Source of the DNA: Acidobacteriota bacterium
GTDB taxonomy: Bacteria; Acidobacteriota; Thermoanaerobaculia; Multivoradales; JBCCEF01
Length of the DNA stretch: 38,881 bases
Assembly: GCA_039028635.1 (NCBI GenBank)
Contig: JBCCHV010000063.1
Span: 1 to 38,881 of the forward strand
Direction of reading: 5' to 3'
The notes under the pieces were generated by a model. That model saw nothing but the letters and a program-made list of their open reading frames with translations. It did no database searches and was not told the DNA's origin. The translations under genes were made by a program, and so were the position numbers. This document shows positions 1-7,465 of the stretch, piece after piece; position 1 is the first letter of the stretch; each line of letters begins with the position of its first letter.

Positions 1-20
1 CTTTTTTCAGCAGCCTGCTA
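1..20. repeat. Right end of a TA-flanked repeat element, cut by the window edge
   Basis: The first bases read TTTTTTCAGCAGCCTGCTA, the same right terminus as the complete elements at 19-227 and 5740-5992. The final TA (19-20) is shared with the left end of the next element, so two elements are joined through a single TA dinucleotide. Confidence 0.75.
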
Positions 21-92
21 GCAGCTTGCTGAAAAACTCTTGACTCGGCGCATCTTTGGTTCTCAAGAGTTCCCGAGCCCGAGGGGCGAGGC

Positions 93-171
93 GGCGGCGA
101 AAGCCGCCGAGGACGGGGGTGAAGGCGCACGACATGTGCGAGTGCCTGAGGGGGGCGCCTTTAGCCCCCCT
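93..171. repeat. Structured module with GNRA-loop hairpin and GACAT-loop hairpin
   Basis: Three stems follow one another: GGCGGC-GAAA-GCCGCC (93-108), CGCAC-GACAT-GTGCG (126-140) and AGGGGGGC-loop-GCCCCCCT (149-171). Related modules occur near 38770-38881 in the same orientation and at 16801-16915 and 16973-17115 in inverted orientation. In those copies the second hairpin keeps GACATG in the loop while the outer stem bases change. Confidence 0.6.
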
Positions 172-195
172 GAAACAAACAGCAGGCGTTGAAGA

Positions 196-214
196 AGCCG
201 CCACGCGGCTTTTT
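196..214. terminator. Intrinsic-terminator-like hairpin inside repeat copy A
   Basis: AGCCGC-CAC-GCGGCT is followed by five T on the plus strand and preceded by an A-rich run, so it could act in both directions. The stem differs from the copy at 20005-20027 but is still paired. Confidence 0.5.
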
Positions 215-300
215 CAGCAGCCTGCTAACAGGTTGTCGCGGCTCGGCGGCAGCGCGGGAGATGTGCTCCCGGTGGTGAGGAAGGGGCGGTCAACGGCGCT

Positions 301-322
301 GGGCGCCCGCGGGGGGGCGCCC
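301..322. terminator. GC-rich hairpin downstream of the DUF465 gene
   Basis: GGGCGCCC occurs twice with a 6-base spacer (301-308 and 315-322) and is self-complementary, so it can form an 8-bp stem just beyond the stop codon of the minus-strand DUF465 gene. No T-run follows on either strand, so a terminator role is only a possibility. Confidence 0.3.
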
Positions 323-335
323 GGCCGGTGAAGCA

Positions 336-572
336 TCAGGCGGAGGCGGCGACCGCCGGACGGTGCTGCCGCATGATCTCGTACATGCGGTCTTTGAGGG
401 CCAGCTTGTGAACCTTGATCTTCTTGGCCTCGAGCTCGTCGTCGAGGGTGTAGTCGGGGGTCTGCTGCAGCCGGTCGAGGCGCCGCTCACATTGCTGGTG
501 CTCGTCGAACAGGCTGCGGAATTCTTCGTCGGTCTTCAGAAGCTCTTCCTTCAGGTCGGTTTGTGCACTCAT
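336..572 (-). CDS. DUF465 (YdcH-like) small coiled-coil protein
   Basis: This 78-residue, highly charged helical protein has the DUF465 pattern: an N-terminal DEEFRSLFDEH segment, a heptad-like centre (ERRLDRLQQ), then LDDELEAKKIKVHKLALKDRMYEI near residues 43-66. Family members are about 70 residues and of unknown function. The start is supported by GAGAGGAG a few bases upstream on the minus strand. It follows rimI on the same strand after a 320-base gap, so it is probably transcribed separately. It ends shortly before the repeat cluster at the window start. The family call is firm from the motif; no role can be inferred from the neighbours. Confidence 0.85.
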   Translation of the reverse strand: MSAQTDLKEELLKTDEEFRSLFDEHQQCERRLDRLQQTPDYTLDDELEAKKIKVHKLALKDRMYEIMRQHRPAVAASA

Positions 573-892
573 GCAGTCTCCTCTCGGGAGGTGAAGGTAG
601 CGGCCGAGGGCCGGCGCGTCGCTGCCGCGACAGCGAGTCCGGAAGCTTGGCCGAGACCAAGAAAAATCGACCCGTCCGCGGCAGCGCCGAGGGACGAGCG
701 ACGGGGAACCAGATTTTCGAATTGGGGACGGACGACGACCGCAGGAAACCCGGCGAACGCGGGAAGGAGCGGGAGTGGGGGTGTCTTCAGCACCCCGGAA
801 TTGCGATCTCTTCGGTCGTCATCGGAGGCGGTCCAAGGGTAGCACTGCGATCGATGGACGGGCAACCGCCCCGGCGGGTGGTTCGATCGCCG
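573..892. other. Intergenic gap between the rimI stop and the DUF465 start
   Basis: I see no convincing gene in these 320 bases. A 6-bp hairpin (GGGGTG at 778-783, CACCCC at 791-796) could mark the end of the tsaB-rimI transcript, but no T-run accompanies it. The DUF465 ribosome-binding site is at the left edge. A 98-codon minus-strand open frame crosses the gap but has biased, low-information composition. Confidence 0.5.
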
Positions 893-1390
893 TCAAGGCC
901 TACCGGCTGGAGTGGTCCGGGCCTCCGAGGCCCTGCCGTCGCGCTCGAGCGGCCGCGCCATCAAGACGGCATCGACCCCCCGGCGGTAGTAGCCGGGCCG
1001 CCGGCCGACGGCGCGGAAGCCGTGGCGCCGGTAGACGGCGAGGGCCGGGCGGTTGTCCTCGGCGACCTCGAGGTGGCAGCGCGTGATGCCCTGGCTGGCG
1101 AGCCTGCCGAGTCCGCGGCGCAGCAGGGCGTCGGCACAGCCGGCACCGCGATGGGCCGGAAGAACCGCCAGGCGCAGGAGCTCCGCTTCGTCGGCCACGG
1201 TCGTGAAGAGGGCGTAGGCGACGGCCGAGGGCACGCGATGGGCGATCCAGCCTTGCCCTCCCGCCTTGACCAACTCGCCGAGGAGCTGGCTCTCGCTCCA
1301 GGGGGTGTCGAAGCAAGCCGCCTCGAGGTCCGCCAGGATCGCGCCGTGGCGAGCCTCGGCGGGAACGATGTCGAGACGCCGCCGCCTCAT
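893..1390 (-). CDS. rimI: Ribosomal protein alanine N-acetyltransferase (RimI-like GNAT)
   Basis: A 165-residue GNAT-fold protein. The acetyl-CoA-binding segment is LRLAVLPAHRGAGCADALL (about residues 71-89; the R-G-A-G-C-A loop corresponds to the family Q/RxxGxG/A motif), followed by the late-domain signature EVAEDNRPALAVYRRHGF. RimI enzymes acetylate the N-terminal alanine of ribosomal protein S18; close paralogues modify other proteins, so the substrate is inferred from family and context. The start ATG (1388-1390) overlaps the tsaB stop as ATGA, indicating translational coupling. The tsaB-rimI pairing is a common bacterial arrangement and supports the call. An in-frame extension through tsaB exists but is only an open frame. 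Confidence 0.85.
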   Translation of the reverse strand: MRRRRLDIVPAEARHGAILADLEAACFDTPWSESQLLGELVKAGGQGWIAHRVPSAVAYALFTTVADEAELLRLAVLPAHRGAGCADALLRRGLGRLASQGITRCHLEVAEDNRPALAVYRRHGFRAVGRRPGYYRRGVDAVLMARPLERDGRASEARTTPAGRP

Positions 1391-2052
1391 TCCTTGCGGA
1401 ATTGCAGCAGGCGCTTCGGCGGACCGGGCGGCGTCGTCGCCGGTGGTCGGAAGTAGAGCGGCGAGATCAAGCCGGCGGGGTTCCATTCCAGCTCGCGCTC
1501 GCTGAGGTGGCGCGCCGCCTGCTCGGCGAGGTCCTCCGGATCGTCTCCGGCGGGCAGCGGAACCTCGCCATCGAGGGCGCTGGCGCCGAAGCCGCGCAGC
1601 CGAGCCCGATGGCGTTCGGCGAGGGCGATCAAACGCTGGCGCGACAGGCGCTCGGCCGGCCCCTGGAGCTCGCCGGTGGAGAACCACTGGGCCGCCCAGT
1701 CGCCGCGCAGCACGTCGACCACGGTGATCAGCTCGTCGGAACTGCCGAAGGCGAGCGCTTCGAGGGTCGGAACGGTGGTGACCGCGATGCCGGTGGCCTG
1801 GTGGAGGCCGAGGACCGTCGCCATGCCGACCCGCAGACCGGTGAAGCTGCCGGGTCCGGCCAGGACCACGATGCCGGCGAGGCCTTCGAGAGTGGTGTCG
1901 CCGCGCTCGAGACAGCCATCGATCATCGGCAGCAGACGACGGGACGAGCTGCGCAGACCTTCGTGGTCCGAAGCCAGCAACTGACCCTGCCGGGCGAGGG
2001 CGACGCCGACCACCGGCGAGGCGCTGTCGAGGACCAGAAGGGGGCGCTCCAT
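1387..2052 (-). CDS. tsaB: tRNA threonylcarbamoyladenosine biosynthesis protein TsaB
   Basis: A 221-residue ASKHA-fold protein beginning MERPLLVLDSAS. The TsaB-typical LAGPGSFTGLRVG motif lies at about residues 64-76. TsaB is the non-catalytic partner of TsaD in the complex that transfers threonylcarbamoyl to A37 of ANN-decoding tRNAs. The upstream open frame adds 22 residues that would run into the divergent mutS start, so the internal ATG at 2050-2052 was chosen. There is no Shine-Dalgarno; a TATACT hexamer lies 9 bases before the ATG, which predicts a leaderless mRNA. rimI follows with a 4-base overlap. The mutS start is only 25 bases away on the other strand. Confidence 0.9.
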   Translation of the reverse strand: MERPLLVLDSASPVVGVALARQGQLLASDHEGLRSSSRRLLPMIDGCLERGDTTLEGLAGIVVLAGPGSFTGLRVGMATVLGLHQATGIAVTTVPTLEALAFGSSDELITVVDVLRGDWAAQWFSTGELQGPAERLSRQRLIALAERHRARLRGFGASALDGEVPLPAGDDPEDLAEQAARHLSERELEWNPAGLISPLYFRPPATTPPGPPKRLLQFRKE

Positions 2053-2061
2053 GGTGGCGCG

Positions 2062-2069
2062 AGTATACT
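2062..2069. promoter_or_regulatory. Palindromic shared -10 box for divergent tsaB and mutS
   Basis: AGTATACT is a perfect palindrome. Read plus it gives TATACT ending 8 bases before the mutS ATG; read minus it gives TATACT ending 9 bases before the tsaB ATG. The -35 matches are weak on both sides. Neither gene has a Shine-Dalgarno in the 25-base gap, so both mRNAs would start at or next to the initiation codon. Inference from sequence only. Confidence 0.6.
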
Positions 2070-2077
2070 TCGGCGCC

Positions 2078-4714
2078 ATGTCGAAAAAGGCGTCGAAAAA
2101 GGTCGGTGGAAAGCTCACTCCGATGCTGCGGCACTACCTCGAGGTGAAGGCCGAACACCCCGACGCCATCGTGGTCTACCGCATGGGCGACTTCTACGAG
2201 CTGTTCTTCGAAGATGCGGTGACGGCGGCGCCGATTCTCGATGTTCAGCTCACCGCCCGGCAGAAGGGGACGGCCAACGAAACGCCCATGTGCGGCGTGC
2301 CGCACCACGCCATCGAGGGCTACATCGGCAAGCTCCTCGAGGCCGGCTTGCGAGTGGCGGTGTGCGACCAGGTCGAGGATCCGGCCCAGGCCAAGGGTTT
2401 GGTGCGGCGGGAGGTCACCCGGGTGGTGACGCCGGGCACGGTGAGCGACCCCAGTCTGCTCGACGGCAAAGAGGAAAACCTGCTGGCGGCGGTGGCCTGG
2501 GACGATCGGCGCGAGGAGGGCGCGATGGCCTCCCTCGATGTTTCGACCGGTGCCTTCGTTCTGCGCCGCTGGGCGAGCTCCGAGGAGGGCCTCGAGGACC
2601 TCGAGCTCAGCCGGCCGCGGGAGGTCCTCTACGAGCCCGACGAGGTGCCCTCGGAGATGGCCCGCTGGATCGAGAGCCAGGCGCCCTGCCGGACTCCCCT
2701 CGAAGGCGACCGCCTACTCGACCGGGCGCGCTCCGCGGAGCTCCTGGAGCGCCACTTCGGCACCGCGTCCCTGCGCGGCTTCGGGCTCGAAAAGGGAGAA
2801 GTGGCGATTCAGGCCGCCGCCGCCGCCCTCGCCTACGCGCGCGAAACGCAGCGCAGCGAGCTGTCCCACATCCAGACCCTGGAGGTGAGGACGGCGGCTG
2901 ATCGCGCCATCGTCGACGCCACCACGGTGGCCAATCTGGAGATCTTCCGCAGTCTGCGCGAGGGCGGTCGCAAGGGCACCTTGATCGGCGTCCTCGACCG
3001 GACGGTGACGGCACCGGGCGGCCGCACCCTCAAGGATTGGCTGCGCCGGCCGTTGCGCCAGCCGCCGGAGATCGCCCGCCGCCATCGTGCCGTTCGAGCC
3101 CTGCGCGAGGCGCCCGCGGAACGGGAGCGGGTGCGCCATCTGCTGGCTTCGGTGGGGGACCCGGAGCGCCTGCTCGGGCGCGCCGTGCTGGCCTCCCTGA
3201 CGCCCCGCGAGGCGGCGGCGCTGCGCGACAGCCTGACCGTGGTGCCGGAAATCTTCGCCACCATCGCCGATTCACCGAGCGGCGTGCTGGCGGATCTTGC
3301 CCGCATCGATCCCTGTGCCGATCTCGGCGAGCGCTTGACGCGCAGCCTCGAGGCCGAGCCGGCGGCCAGCCTCAAGGACGGCGGAGTGATCGCCACCGGC
3401 TTCGACGACGAGCTCGACCGCGTCCGCTCGCTGGCGCGCAACAGCAAGCAGCACATTCTGGCCCTCGAGGCACGCGAGAAAGAAGCTACCGGCATCACTT
3501 CCCTGAAGATCCGCTACAACCGGGTCTTCGGCTATTACATCGAGGTCACCAAAGCGAATCAGGACCTGGTGCCGGAGCACTACATCCGCAAGCAGACGCT
3601 GGTCAATGCGGAGCGCTACATCACCCCTGAGATCAAGGAGCTCGAGGAGGAGATTCTGTCCGCCGAGGAGCAGCAGGTGGCCCTCGAGCAGCGTTTCTTC
3701 GAAGAGCTCCGCCTCGGGATCGTCGCGGCCGGCGCCGCCTTGACCAGCCTCGCCGAGGCGGTCGGTGAGATCGATGCCCTGGCGGCCTTCGCCGAGGTCG
3801 CCGACCGCCGCGGCTACGTCGAGCCGGTGATGGCGGCGGCCGGTGGTGCCCTCGACATTCGCGAGGGCCGTCATCCGGTGGTCGAGCGGACGAGCCTCGA
3901 GGATTTCGTGCCCAACGATGTCGAGCTCGACGCCGAAGAGGCCCGCATCGTGCTGCTCACCGGTCCCAACATGGGCGGCAAATCGACCTACTTGAGACAG
4001 GTGGCCTTGATCTCGCTGATGGCCCAGGCCGGCAGTTTCGTCCCGGCGGCCGAAGCCCGCCTGAGCGTGGTCGATCGCATCTTCACCCGCGTCGGAGCGA
4101 GCGACGACCTCGCCCGGGGCGAGTCGACCTTCATGGTCGAGATGATCGAGACCGCCAACATTCTGCGCCACGCCACTCACGAGAGCTTGGTGGTGCTCGA
4201 CGAGGTCGGGCGCGGAACGGCGACCTTCGACGGCCTCTCCCTGGCTTGGGCGATCGTCGAGTATCTGCACCAGCATCGCCGGCCGAAGACCCTCTTCGCG
4301 ACCCACTACCATGAGCTGACGGAGCTCGCCACGCTGCTGCCGGGGGTGGTCAACCGCACCTTGGCGGTGAAGGAGTGGGGCGATCGCATCGTGTTCCTGC
4401 GCCGGGTGGTGCCGGGAAGCGCCGACAAGTCCTACGGCCTGCATGTCGCGCGCCTGGCGGGCCTGCCGGAGACGGTGGTGGAGCGGGCCGGCGAGGTGCT
4501 CGCCAATCTCGAGTCCCAGGAGTATGACCCTCAGGGGCGGCCGCGGCTCGCCGCCGGCTCGGTGCCGGAAGGGGCCAAGGCGGACCAGCTTCCGCTGTTC
4601 GTACCGGCGGAGCAGGTGGTGGCCTCGATCCTCCAGGAAACGGACGTCGATCAGCTCACCCCGCTGGCGGCCCTCAACCTGGTTCACTCGCTGAAGTCGC
4701 GAGTCGGAGGATGA
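2078..4714 (+). CDS. mutS: DNA mismatch repair protein MutS
   Basis: An 878-residue protein of normal MutS length. The N-terminal mismatch-binding motif GDFYELF (the F-x-E signature) is near residue 35. The ATPase domain has Walker A GPNMGGKST at about residue 630, then RGESTFMVEM, Walker B VVLDEVGRGT and the ATHYHEL segment. It recognises mispaired bases and recruits MutL. The start MSKKASKK (2078) was chosen over an upstream GTG-like extension that would overlap tsaB. It appears leaderless (TATACT 8 bases upstream). Its stop overlaps the next gene's start as ATGA. mutL is not in the window. Confidence 0.97.
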   Translation: MSKKASKKVGGKLTPMLRHYLEVKAEHPDAIVVYRMGDFYELFFEDAVTAAPILDVQLTARQKGTANETPMCGVPHHAIEGYIGKLLEAGLRVAVCDQVEDPAQAKGLVRREVTRVVTPGTVSDPSLLDGKEENLLAAVAWDDRREEGAMASLDVSTGAFVLRRWASSEEGLEDLELSRPREVLYEPDEVPSEMARWIESQAPCRTPLEGDRLLDRARSAELLERHFGTASLRGFGLEKGEVAIQAAAAALAYARETQRSELSHIQTLEVRTAADRAIVDATTVANLEIFRSLREGGRKGTLIGVLDRTVTAPGGRTLKDWLRRPLRQPPEIARRHRAVRALREAPAERERVRHLLASVGDPERLLGRAVLASLTPREAAALRDSLTVVPEIFATIADSPSGVLADLARIDPCADLGERLTRSLEAEPAASLKDGGVIATGFDDELDRVRSLARNSKQHILALEAREKEATGITSLKIRYNRVFGYYIEVTKANQDLVPEHYIRKQTLVNAERYITPEIKELEEEILSAEEQQVALEQRFFEELRLGIVAAGAALTSLAEAVGEIDALAAFAEVADRRGYVEPVMAAAGGALDIREGRHPVVERTSLEDFVPNDVELDAEEARIVLLTGPNMGGKSTYLRQVALISLMAQAGSFVPAAEARLSVVDRIFTRVGASDDLARGESTFMVEMIETANILRHATHESLVVLDEVGRGTATFDGLSLAWAIVEYLHQHRRPKTLFATHYHELTELATLLPGVVNRTLAVKEWGDRIVFLRRVVPGSADKSYGLHVARLAGLPETVVERAGEVLANLESQEYDPQGRPRLAAGSVPEGAKADQLPLFVPAEQVVASILQETDVDQLTPLAALNLVHSLKSRVGG

Positions 4715-5742
4715 TCGGCGGCGAGCTCTTGGTGGTGGGCTTCGAGGGGCCCTCCTTGACGTCGCCCGAAAGCGCCCTTTTGCGTCGCCTCGATCCCTTC
4801 GGGGTGATTCTCTTCGGACGCAACATCGAGGACGCGGCGCAGCTCCACGGGCTGGTCGGGGAGCTGCGCCGAGTGGTTCCCGGGGCGGTGCTCTGCCTCG
4901 ACGCCGAAGGCGGTCCCGTCGATCGTCTGAGGTCCGTCGTCGGCGCTGCCCCGGCCGCCGCCCGATTGGCCCGGCAGCCGGTGCGTCAGGCGCGCCGGGC
5001 GGGCCGCTGGATCGGCGCGGCGCTACATCATTTCGGCATCGGAATCGACTTCGCCCCGGTCGTCGATCTCGACCACGGGGCCTGCCGCAACGCTCTCGAC
5101 GAGCGCTATCTCGGATCTCGGCCGGGCGCCGTGACGGCGCGCGCCGGAGCCTTCCTCGAGGGCCTGCGGAGCGCTGCCGTGGAAGGCTGCCTGAAACATT
5201 TTCCGGGCCTCGGAGGAGCCGCCCAGGACACCCATTTCGAGGGTTCCGAAATCGATCGTAGCCGTGCCGCCTTGGCCGACGACCTCGCTCCCTTCACTGC
5301 CCTCCGGGACCGCCATGCCCCGGTGATGGTGGGCCACGCCAGCTATGCGCTCCTCGATCGCTCGGCGCGTCCCGCCTCGCTGTCGCCGGCGATCGCCAGC
5401 GATCTCCTGCGAGGTGAGCTCGGCTTTCGTGGCGTCGCCTTCAGCGATGACCTGGAGATGAAGGCCCTCGACCGCTGGGGTTCTCTGCCGGAACGCACCC
5501 GGGCAGCCCTCGAAGCCGGCTGTGATGGTCTTTTGATTTGTCGGCGCTTGGCCGAAGCGCCGGCCGTGGCGGAGGCGCTGGCGGCTCCGGAGCTGGCCTC
5601 CCGGCGGCGTCAGGCCGGGGAGCGCCTGTCAGAGCTGCGCCGGCGAATGGCGAGCTGGCGACCGCCCCGGCGCTGGAGCCTCGAGACGATCCGCCGTCGC
5701 CTCGAGGCGCTCGATCGAGCCTTGCCTTCGGCCCAGGGCTAG
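4711..5742 (+). CDS. nagZ: Glycoside hydrolase family 3 beta-N-acetylhexosaminidase (NagZ-like)
   Basis: A 343-residue single-domain GH3 protein. Visible motifs are FGRNIED (about 35-41), LDAEGGPVDRL (64-74), KHFPG (162-166), QDTH (172-175, the Asp-His pair used as acid/base in NagZ) and FSDDLEM (244-250, nucleophile region). NagZ removes N-acetylglucosamine from cytoplasmic muropeptides during wall recycling; no signal peptide is visible, in line with a cytosolic enzyme. One oddity is that the loop after KHFPG reads GLG where NagZ usually has GHG. The start overlaps mutS by four bases (ATGA). The TAG stop (5740-5742) is formed by the flanking TA plus the first base of the adjoining repeat element. 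Confidence 0.88.
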   Translation: MIGGELLVVGFEGPSLTSPESALLRRLDPFGVILFGRNIEDAAQLHGLVGELRRVVPGAVLCLDAEGGPVDRLRSVVGAAPAAARLARQPVRQARRAGRWIGAALHHFGIGIDFAPVVDLDHGACRNALDERYLGSRPGAVTARAGAFLEGLRSAAVEGCLKHFPGLGGAAQDTHFEGSEIDRSRAALADDLAPFTALRDRHAPVMVGHASYALLDRSARPASLSPAIASDLLRGELGFRGVAFSDDLEMKALDRWGSLPERTRAALEAGCDGLLICRRLAEAPAVAEALAAPELASRRRQAGERLSELRRRMASWRPPRRWSLETIRRRLEALDRALPSAQG

Positions 5743-5992
5743 CAGGTTGCTGAAAAACTCATCGGCAACCTGCTTCCGGGCCCGAGAGGGCTGGGCGCCC
5801 CCGGCCCAGCGGCGGCTCAGTCGCCGCGACGGTAGAGGAGGCCCAAGAACCACGCTTCTTGGGCCGCTGCGGGACGCGCAGTCAGGGGCGCTCAGCCCGG
5901 GGCGCGCAGTCAGGGGCGCGTAGCCCTCCTCGAAACACACAGCTAGCAGGGCTGGAAAAGGACGCGAAGCGGACTTTTTCAGCAGCCTGCTA
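5740..5992. repeat. TA-flanked palindromic repeat element (MITE-like), copy B
   Basis: The element runs TA|GCAGGTTGCTGAAAAA to TTTTTCAGCAGCCTGC|TA. A left hairpin pairs AGCAGGTTGC with GCAACCTGCT (10 bp). A central hairpin pairs GGCCCAAGAA (5840-5849) with TTCTTGGGCC (5856-5865). A unit of about 28 bases containing GCGCAGTCAGGGGCG is present twice (about 5871-5926). An internal decayed terminus TAGCAGGGCTGGAAAAG sits near 5943. The outermost TA at the left belongs to the nagZ stop and the TA at the right belongs to the ssb stop. No transposase is encoded. It is clearly homologous to 19992-20206 (inverted) and to the left part of 38530-38881. Confidence 0.85.
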
Positions 5993-6472
5993 GAAGGGAA
6001 TGTCGTCGTCGTCCATCTCCGGAGCGCCGCCGGCGTTCCCACCGCCGCCGCTACCGCCGCCGGAGCCGCCACCTCCGCCTCCGCCTCCGCCTCCGTAGCC
6101 GCCACCACCGCCGCCGCCGTAGCCGCCGCCACCGTCCATGTCGCCGCGCTGGCCGAGCATCTGGAAGTTGTCGCAGACGATCTCGGTGCGATATTTCTTC
6201 TCGCCGGTGTTGCGATCGTCCCAGGAGCGGGTCTGGAGACGGCCCTCAACGTAGATCTGCTTGCCCTTCTGCAGGAAGCGGCCGGCGATCTCGGCCTGCT
6301 TGCCCCAGCAGACGATGTTGTGCCACTCGGTCTGCTCCTGACGCTGGCCTTCGCGGTCCGTCCAGCGACGGTTGGTGGCCAGGCTGAAGCTGGCGACGGA
6401 CTGCCCCGACGGCGTGTTCCGTACTTCCGGATCACGGCCCAGATTGCCGACGAGAATGACTTTGTTGACCAT
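5990..6472 (-). CDS. ssb: Single-stranded DNA-binding protein
   Basis: A 160-residue SSB. An OB fold starts [18 protein letters not shown], with [22 protein letters not shown] and [13 protein letters not shown] at expected spacings (residues 1-105). A glycine/tyrosine-rich flexible linker follows (about 118-151), then an acidic tip ending DDDDIPF that binds partner repair proteins. The start at 6472 is set by GGGAGGAG upstream on the minus strand; the longer frame has no family similarity. The intact canonical C-terminus shows that the TAG stop is native even though it is now made by the edge of repeat copy B. The linker DNA is a long imperfect GGN repeat. Confidence 0.96.
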   Translation of the reverse strand: MVNKVILVGNLGRDPEVRNTPSGQSVASFSLATNRRWTDREGQRQEQTEWHNIVCWGKQAEIAGRFLQKGKQIYVEGRLQTRSWDDRNTGEKKYRTEIVCDNFQMLGQRGDMDGGGGYGGGGGGGYGGGGGGGGGGSGGGSGGGGNAGGAPEMDDDDIPF

Positions 6473-6564
6473 GAACCTCTCCTCCCTTGAATCGTTGGGC
6501 CGGCAAGGTATCACAGCCACCGACCGCGTCCGGCGCCGTGGTGGGGCGCCTACCAAAGGGTCGC

Positions 6565-6570
6565 TATGAT
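6565..6570 (+). promoter_or_regulatory. Possible -10 box for dtd
   Basis: TATGAT lies about 48 bases before the dtd start, with no clear -35. The short leader carries GAGGAGG at 6601-6607, an ordinary Shine-Dalgarno. Confidence 0.35.
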
Positions 6571-6617
6571 GCCCTGCCCGCAGGGTCGGGTGCTTTCCCA
6601 GAGGAGGACGGAAAAAG

Positions 6618-7064
6618 ATGAGGATTGTCTTGCAGAGGGTTTCGTCGGCGGCCGTGCGGGTCGACGACGAGGAGGTCGGAGCGATCGGACGAGGTCTGCT
6701 CCTGCTGGTCGCGATCGAGCCTGACGACGACGGCGCTCGGGTGGCCGCGGCGGTGGAGAAGCTGACGCGACTGCGGGTGTTCGAGGACGAACGAGGTCAC
6801 ATGAACCTCGATGCCGGGCAAGTCGGCGGCGCCTTTCTGGTGGTTTCCCAGTTCACCCTCGCCGGCTCCCTCGCCAAGGGACGGCGCCCTTCCTTCGACG
6901 GCGCCGCGCCTCCGGCCGTCGCCGAGCCGCTGGTGGAGGAGTTGTCCGCGGGACTGAAGGAGCGTGGCTTCGAGGTCGCCAACGGACGTTTCGGCGCCAC
7001 CATGGAGGTGGCGCTGGTCAACCAAGGTCCGGTGACCTTCGTCCTCGACATTCCTGCCCGCTGA
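6618..7064 (+). CDS. dtd: D-aminoacyl-tRNA deacylase
   Basis: A 148-residue DTD-fold protein starting [16 protein letters not shown]. The two signature motifs are present: SQFTLAG (residues 76-82, family SQFTL) and NQGPVTF (135-141, family NxGPxT with the cross-subunit Gly-Pro). The enzyme hydrolyses D-amino acids and glycine mischarged on tRNA. A strong AGGAGG-type ribosome-binding site precedes the ATG. It converges with the HU gene across a 70-base gap and diverges from ssb. Confidence 0.94.
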   Translation: MRIVLQRVSSAAVRVDDEEVGAIGRGLLLLVAIEPDDDGARVAAAVEKLTRLRVFEDERGHMNLDAGQVGGAFLVVSQFTLAGSLAKGRRPSFDGAAPPAVAEPLVEELSAGLKERGFEVANGRFGATMEVALVNQGPVTFVLDIPAR

Positions 7065-7133
7065 GGGGTGGTCTAGAAGGTCCTGTGGCGACTTCAGCCG
7101 CTGGCTGACGAGGTGAGGAGCGAGCTCAGGCTC

Positions 7134-7400
7134 TCAGAGGTTTTTGAGCTCTTTGCCGGGCTTGAAGCGGACCGTCTTTCCGGGGGTGATCTCGACTTCG
7201 ATGCCGGTCTTCGGGTTGCGACCGACGCCCTTCTTGCGGTCGCGGACCTGGAACACTCCGAAGCCGCGAAGCTCGATGCGCTTGCCGTTGCTGAGGGCGC
7301 GCTTCATGGATTCGATGATGGTGTCGACCGCCTGGGCGGCCTTCACCCGCGGCACGTCGGTCGCATCGGCCACGCGATTGACGATGTCAGCTTTGATCAT
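7134..7400 (-). CDS. HU/IHF-family DNA-binding protein
   Basis: An 88-residue protein of typical HU length, starting MIKADIVNRVAD. The beta-arm region RGFGVFQVRDRKKGVGRNPKTG (about 45-66) contains the RNPKTG tip that inserts into the minor groove. Family members bend DNA and compact the nucleoid. The longer frame with 14 extra residues lacks family similarity and would include the leader; GGAG sits about 7 bases before the chosen ATG. A near-consensus promoter lies directly upstream. HU and IHF subunits cannot be separated from sequence alone here, so no symbol is given. Confidence 0.93.
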   Translation of the reverse strand: MIKADIVNRVADATDVPRVKAAQAVDTIIESMKRALSNGKRIELRGFGVFQVRDRKKGVGRNPKTGIEVEITPGKTVRFKPGKELKNL

Positions 7401-7432
7401 CGATGCTCCAGTTGGGCCCCAAAACGGGCGCG

Positions 7433-7461
7433 AGTGTAGCAACGGCCCTGAACCCTGTCAA
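7433..7461 (-). promoter_or_regulatory. Strong sigma70-type promoter for the HU gene
   Basis: On the minus strand TTGACA (7461-7456) is followed by 17 bases and TACACT (7438-7433). The -35 is a perfect consensus and lies directly after the stop codon of the upstream gene, so HU has its own promoter and a leader of about 25 bases. Confidence 0.8.
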
Positions 7462-7465
7462 CGGC

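Larger units (their letters stand above)
19..227. repeat. TA-flanked palindromic repeat element (MITE-like), copy A
   Basis: The element starts TA|GCAGCTTGCTGAAAAA and ends TTTTTCAGCAGCCTGC|TA, giving terminal inverted repeats of about 16 bases flanked by TA. A left hairpin pairs AACTCTTGA with TCAAGAGTT (9 bp). The centre holds the structured module listed at 93-171, and the right end holds a terminator-like hairpin (196-214). There is no credible transposase ORF inside, so it would be non-autonomous. Just after it, TAACAGGTTG at 226-235 looks like the start of a further, decayed copy. A TA target duplication is known for the IS630/Tc1/mariner superfamily; assignment to that group is inference. 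Confidence 0.75.

Noticed and set aside
569-865. 98-codon minus-strand open frame that overlaps the DUF465 start as ATGA
   Set aside because: Composition looks like random GC-rich sequence, no family is recognisable, and the DUF465 ribosome-binding site lies inside it. The overlap alone is not enough.
893-2308. 471-codon open frame joining the RimI frame to sequence opposite mutS
   Set aside because: Only its last 165 residues are RimI; the rest reads through tsaB and mutS in a shadow frame. The rimI start fits at the ATGA overlap with tsaB.
6020-6130. GGN/CCN low-complexity run as a possible microsatellite or regulatory element
   Set aside because: It is the coding sequence of the glycine-rich SSB linker, in frame and followed by the canonical acidic tip.
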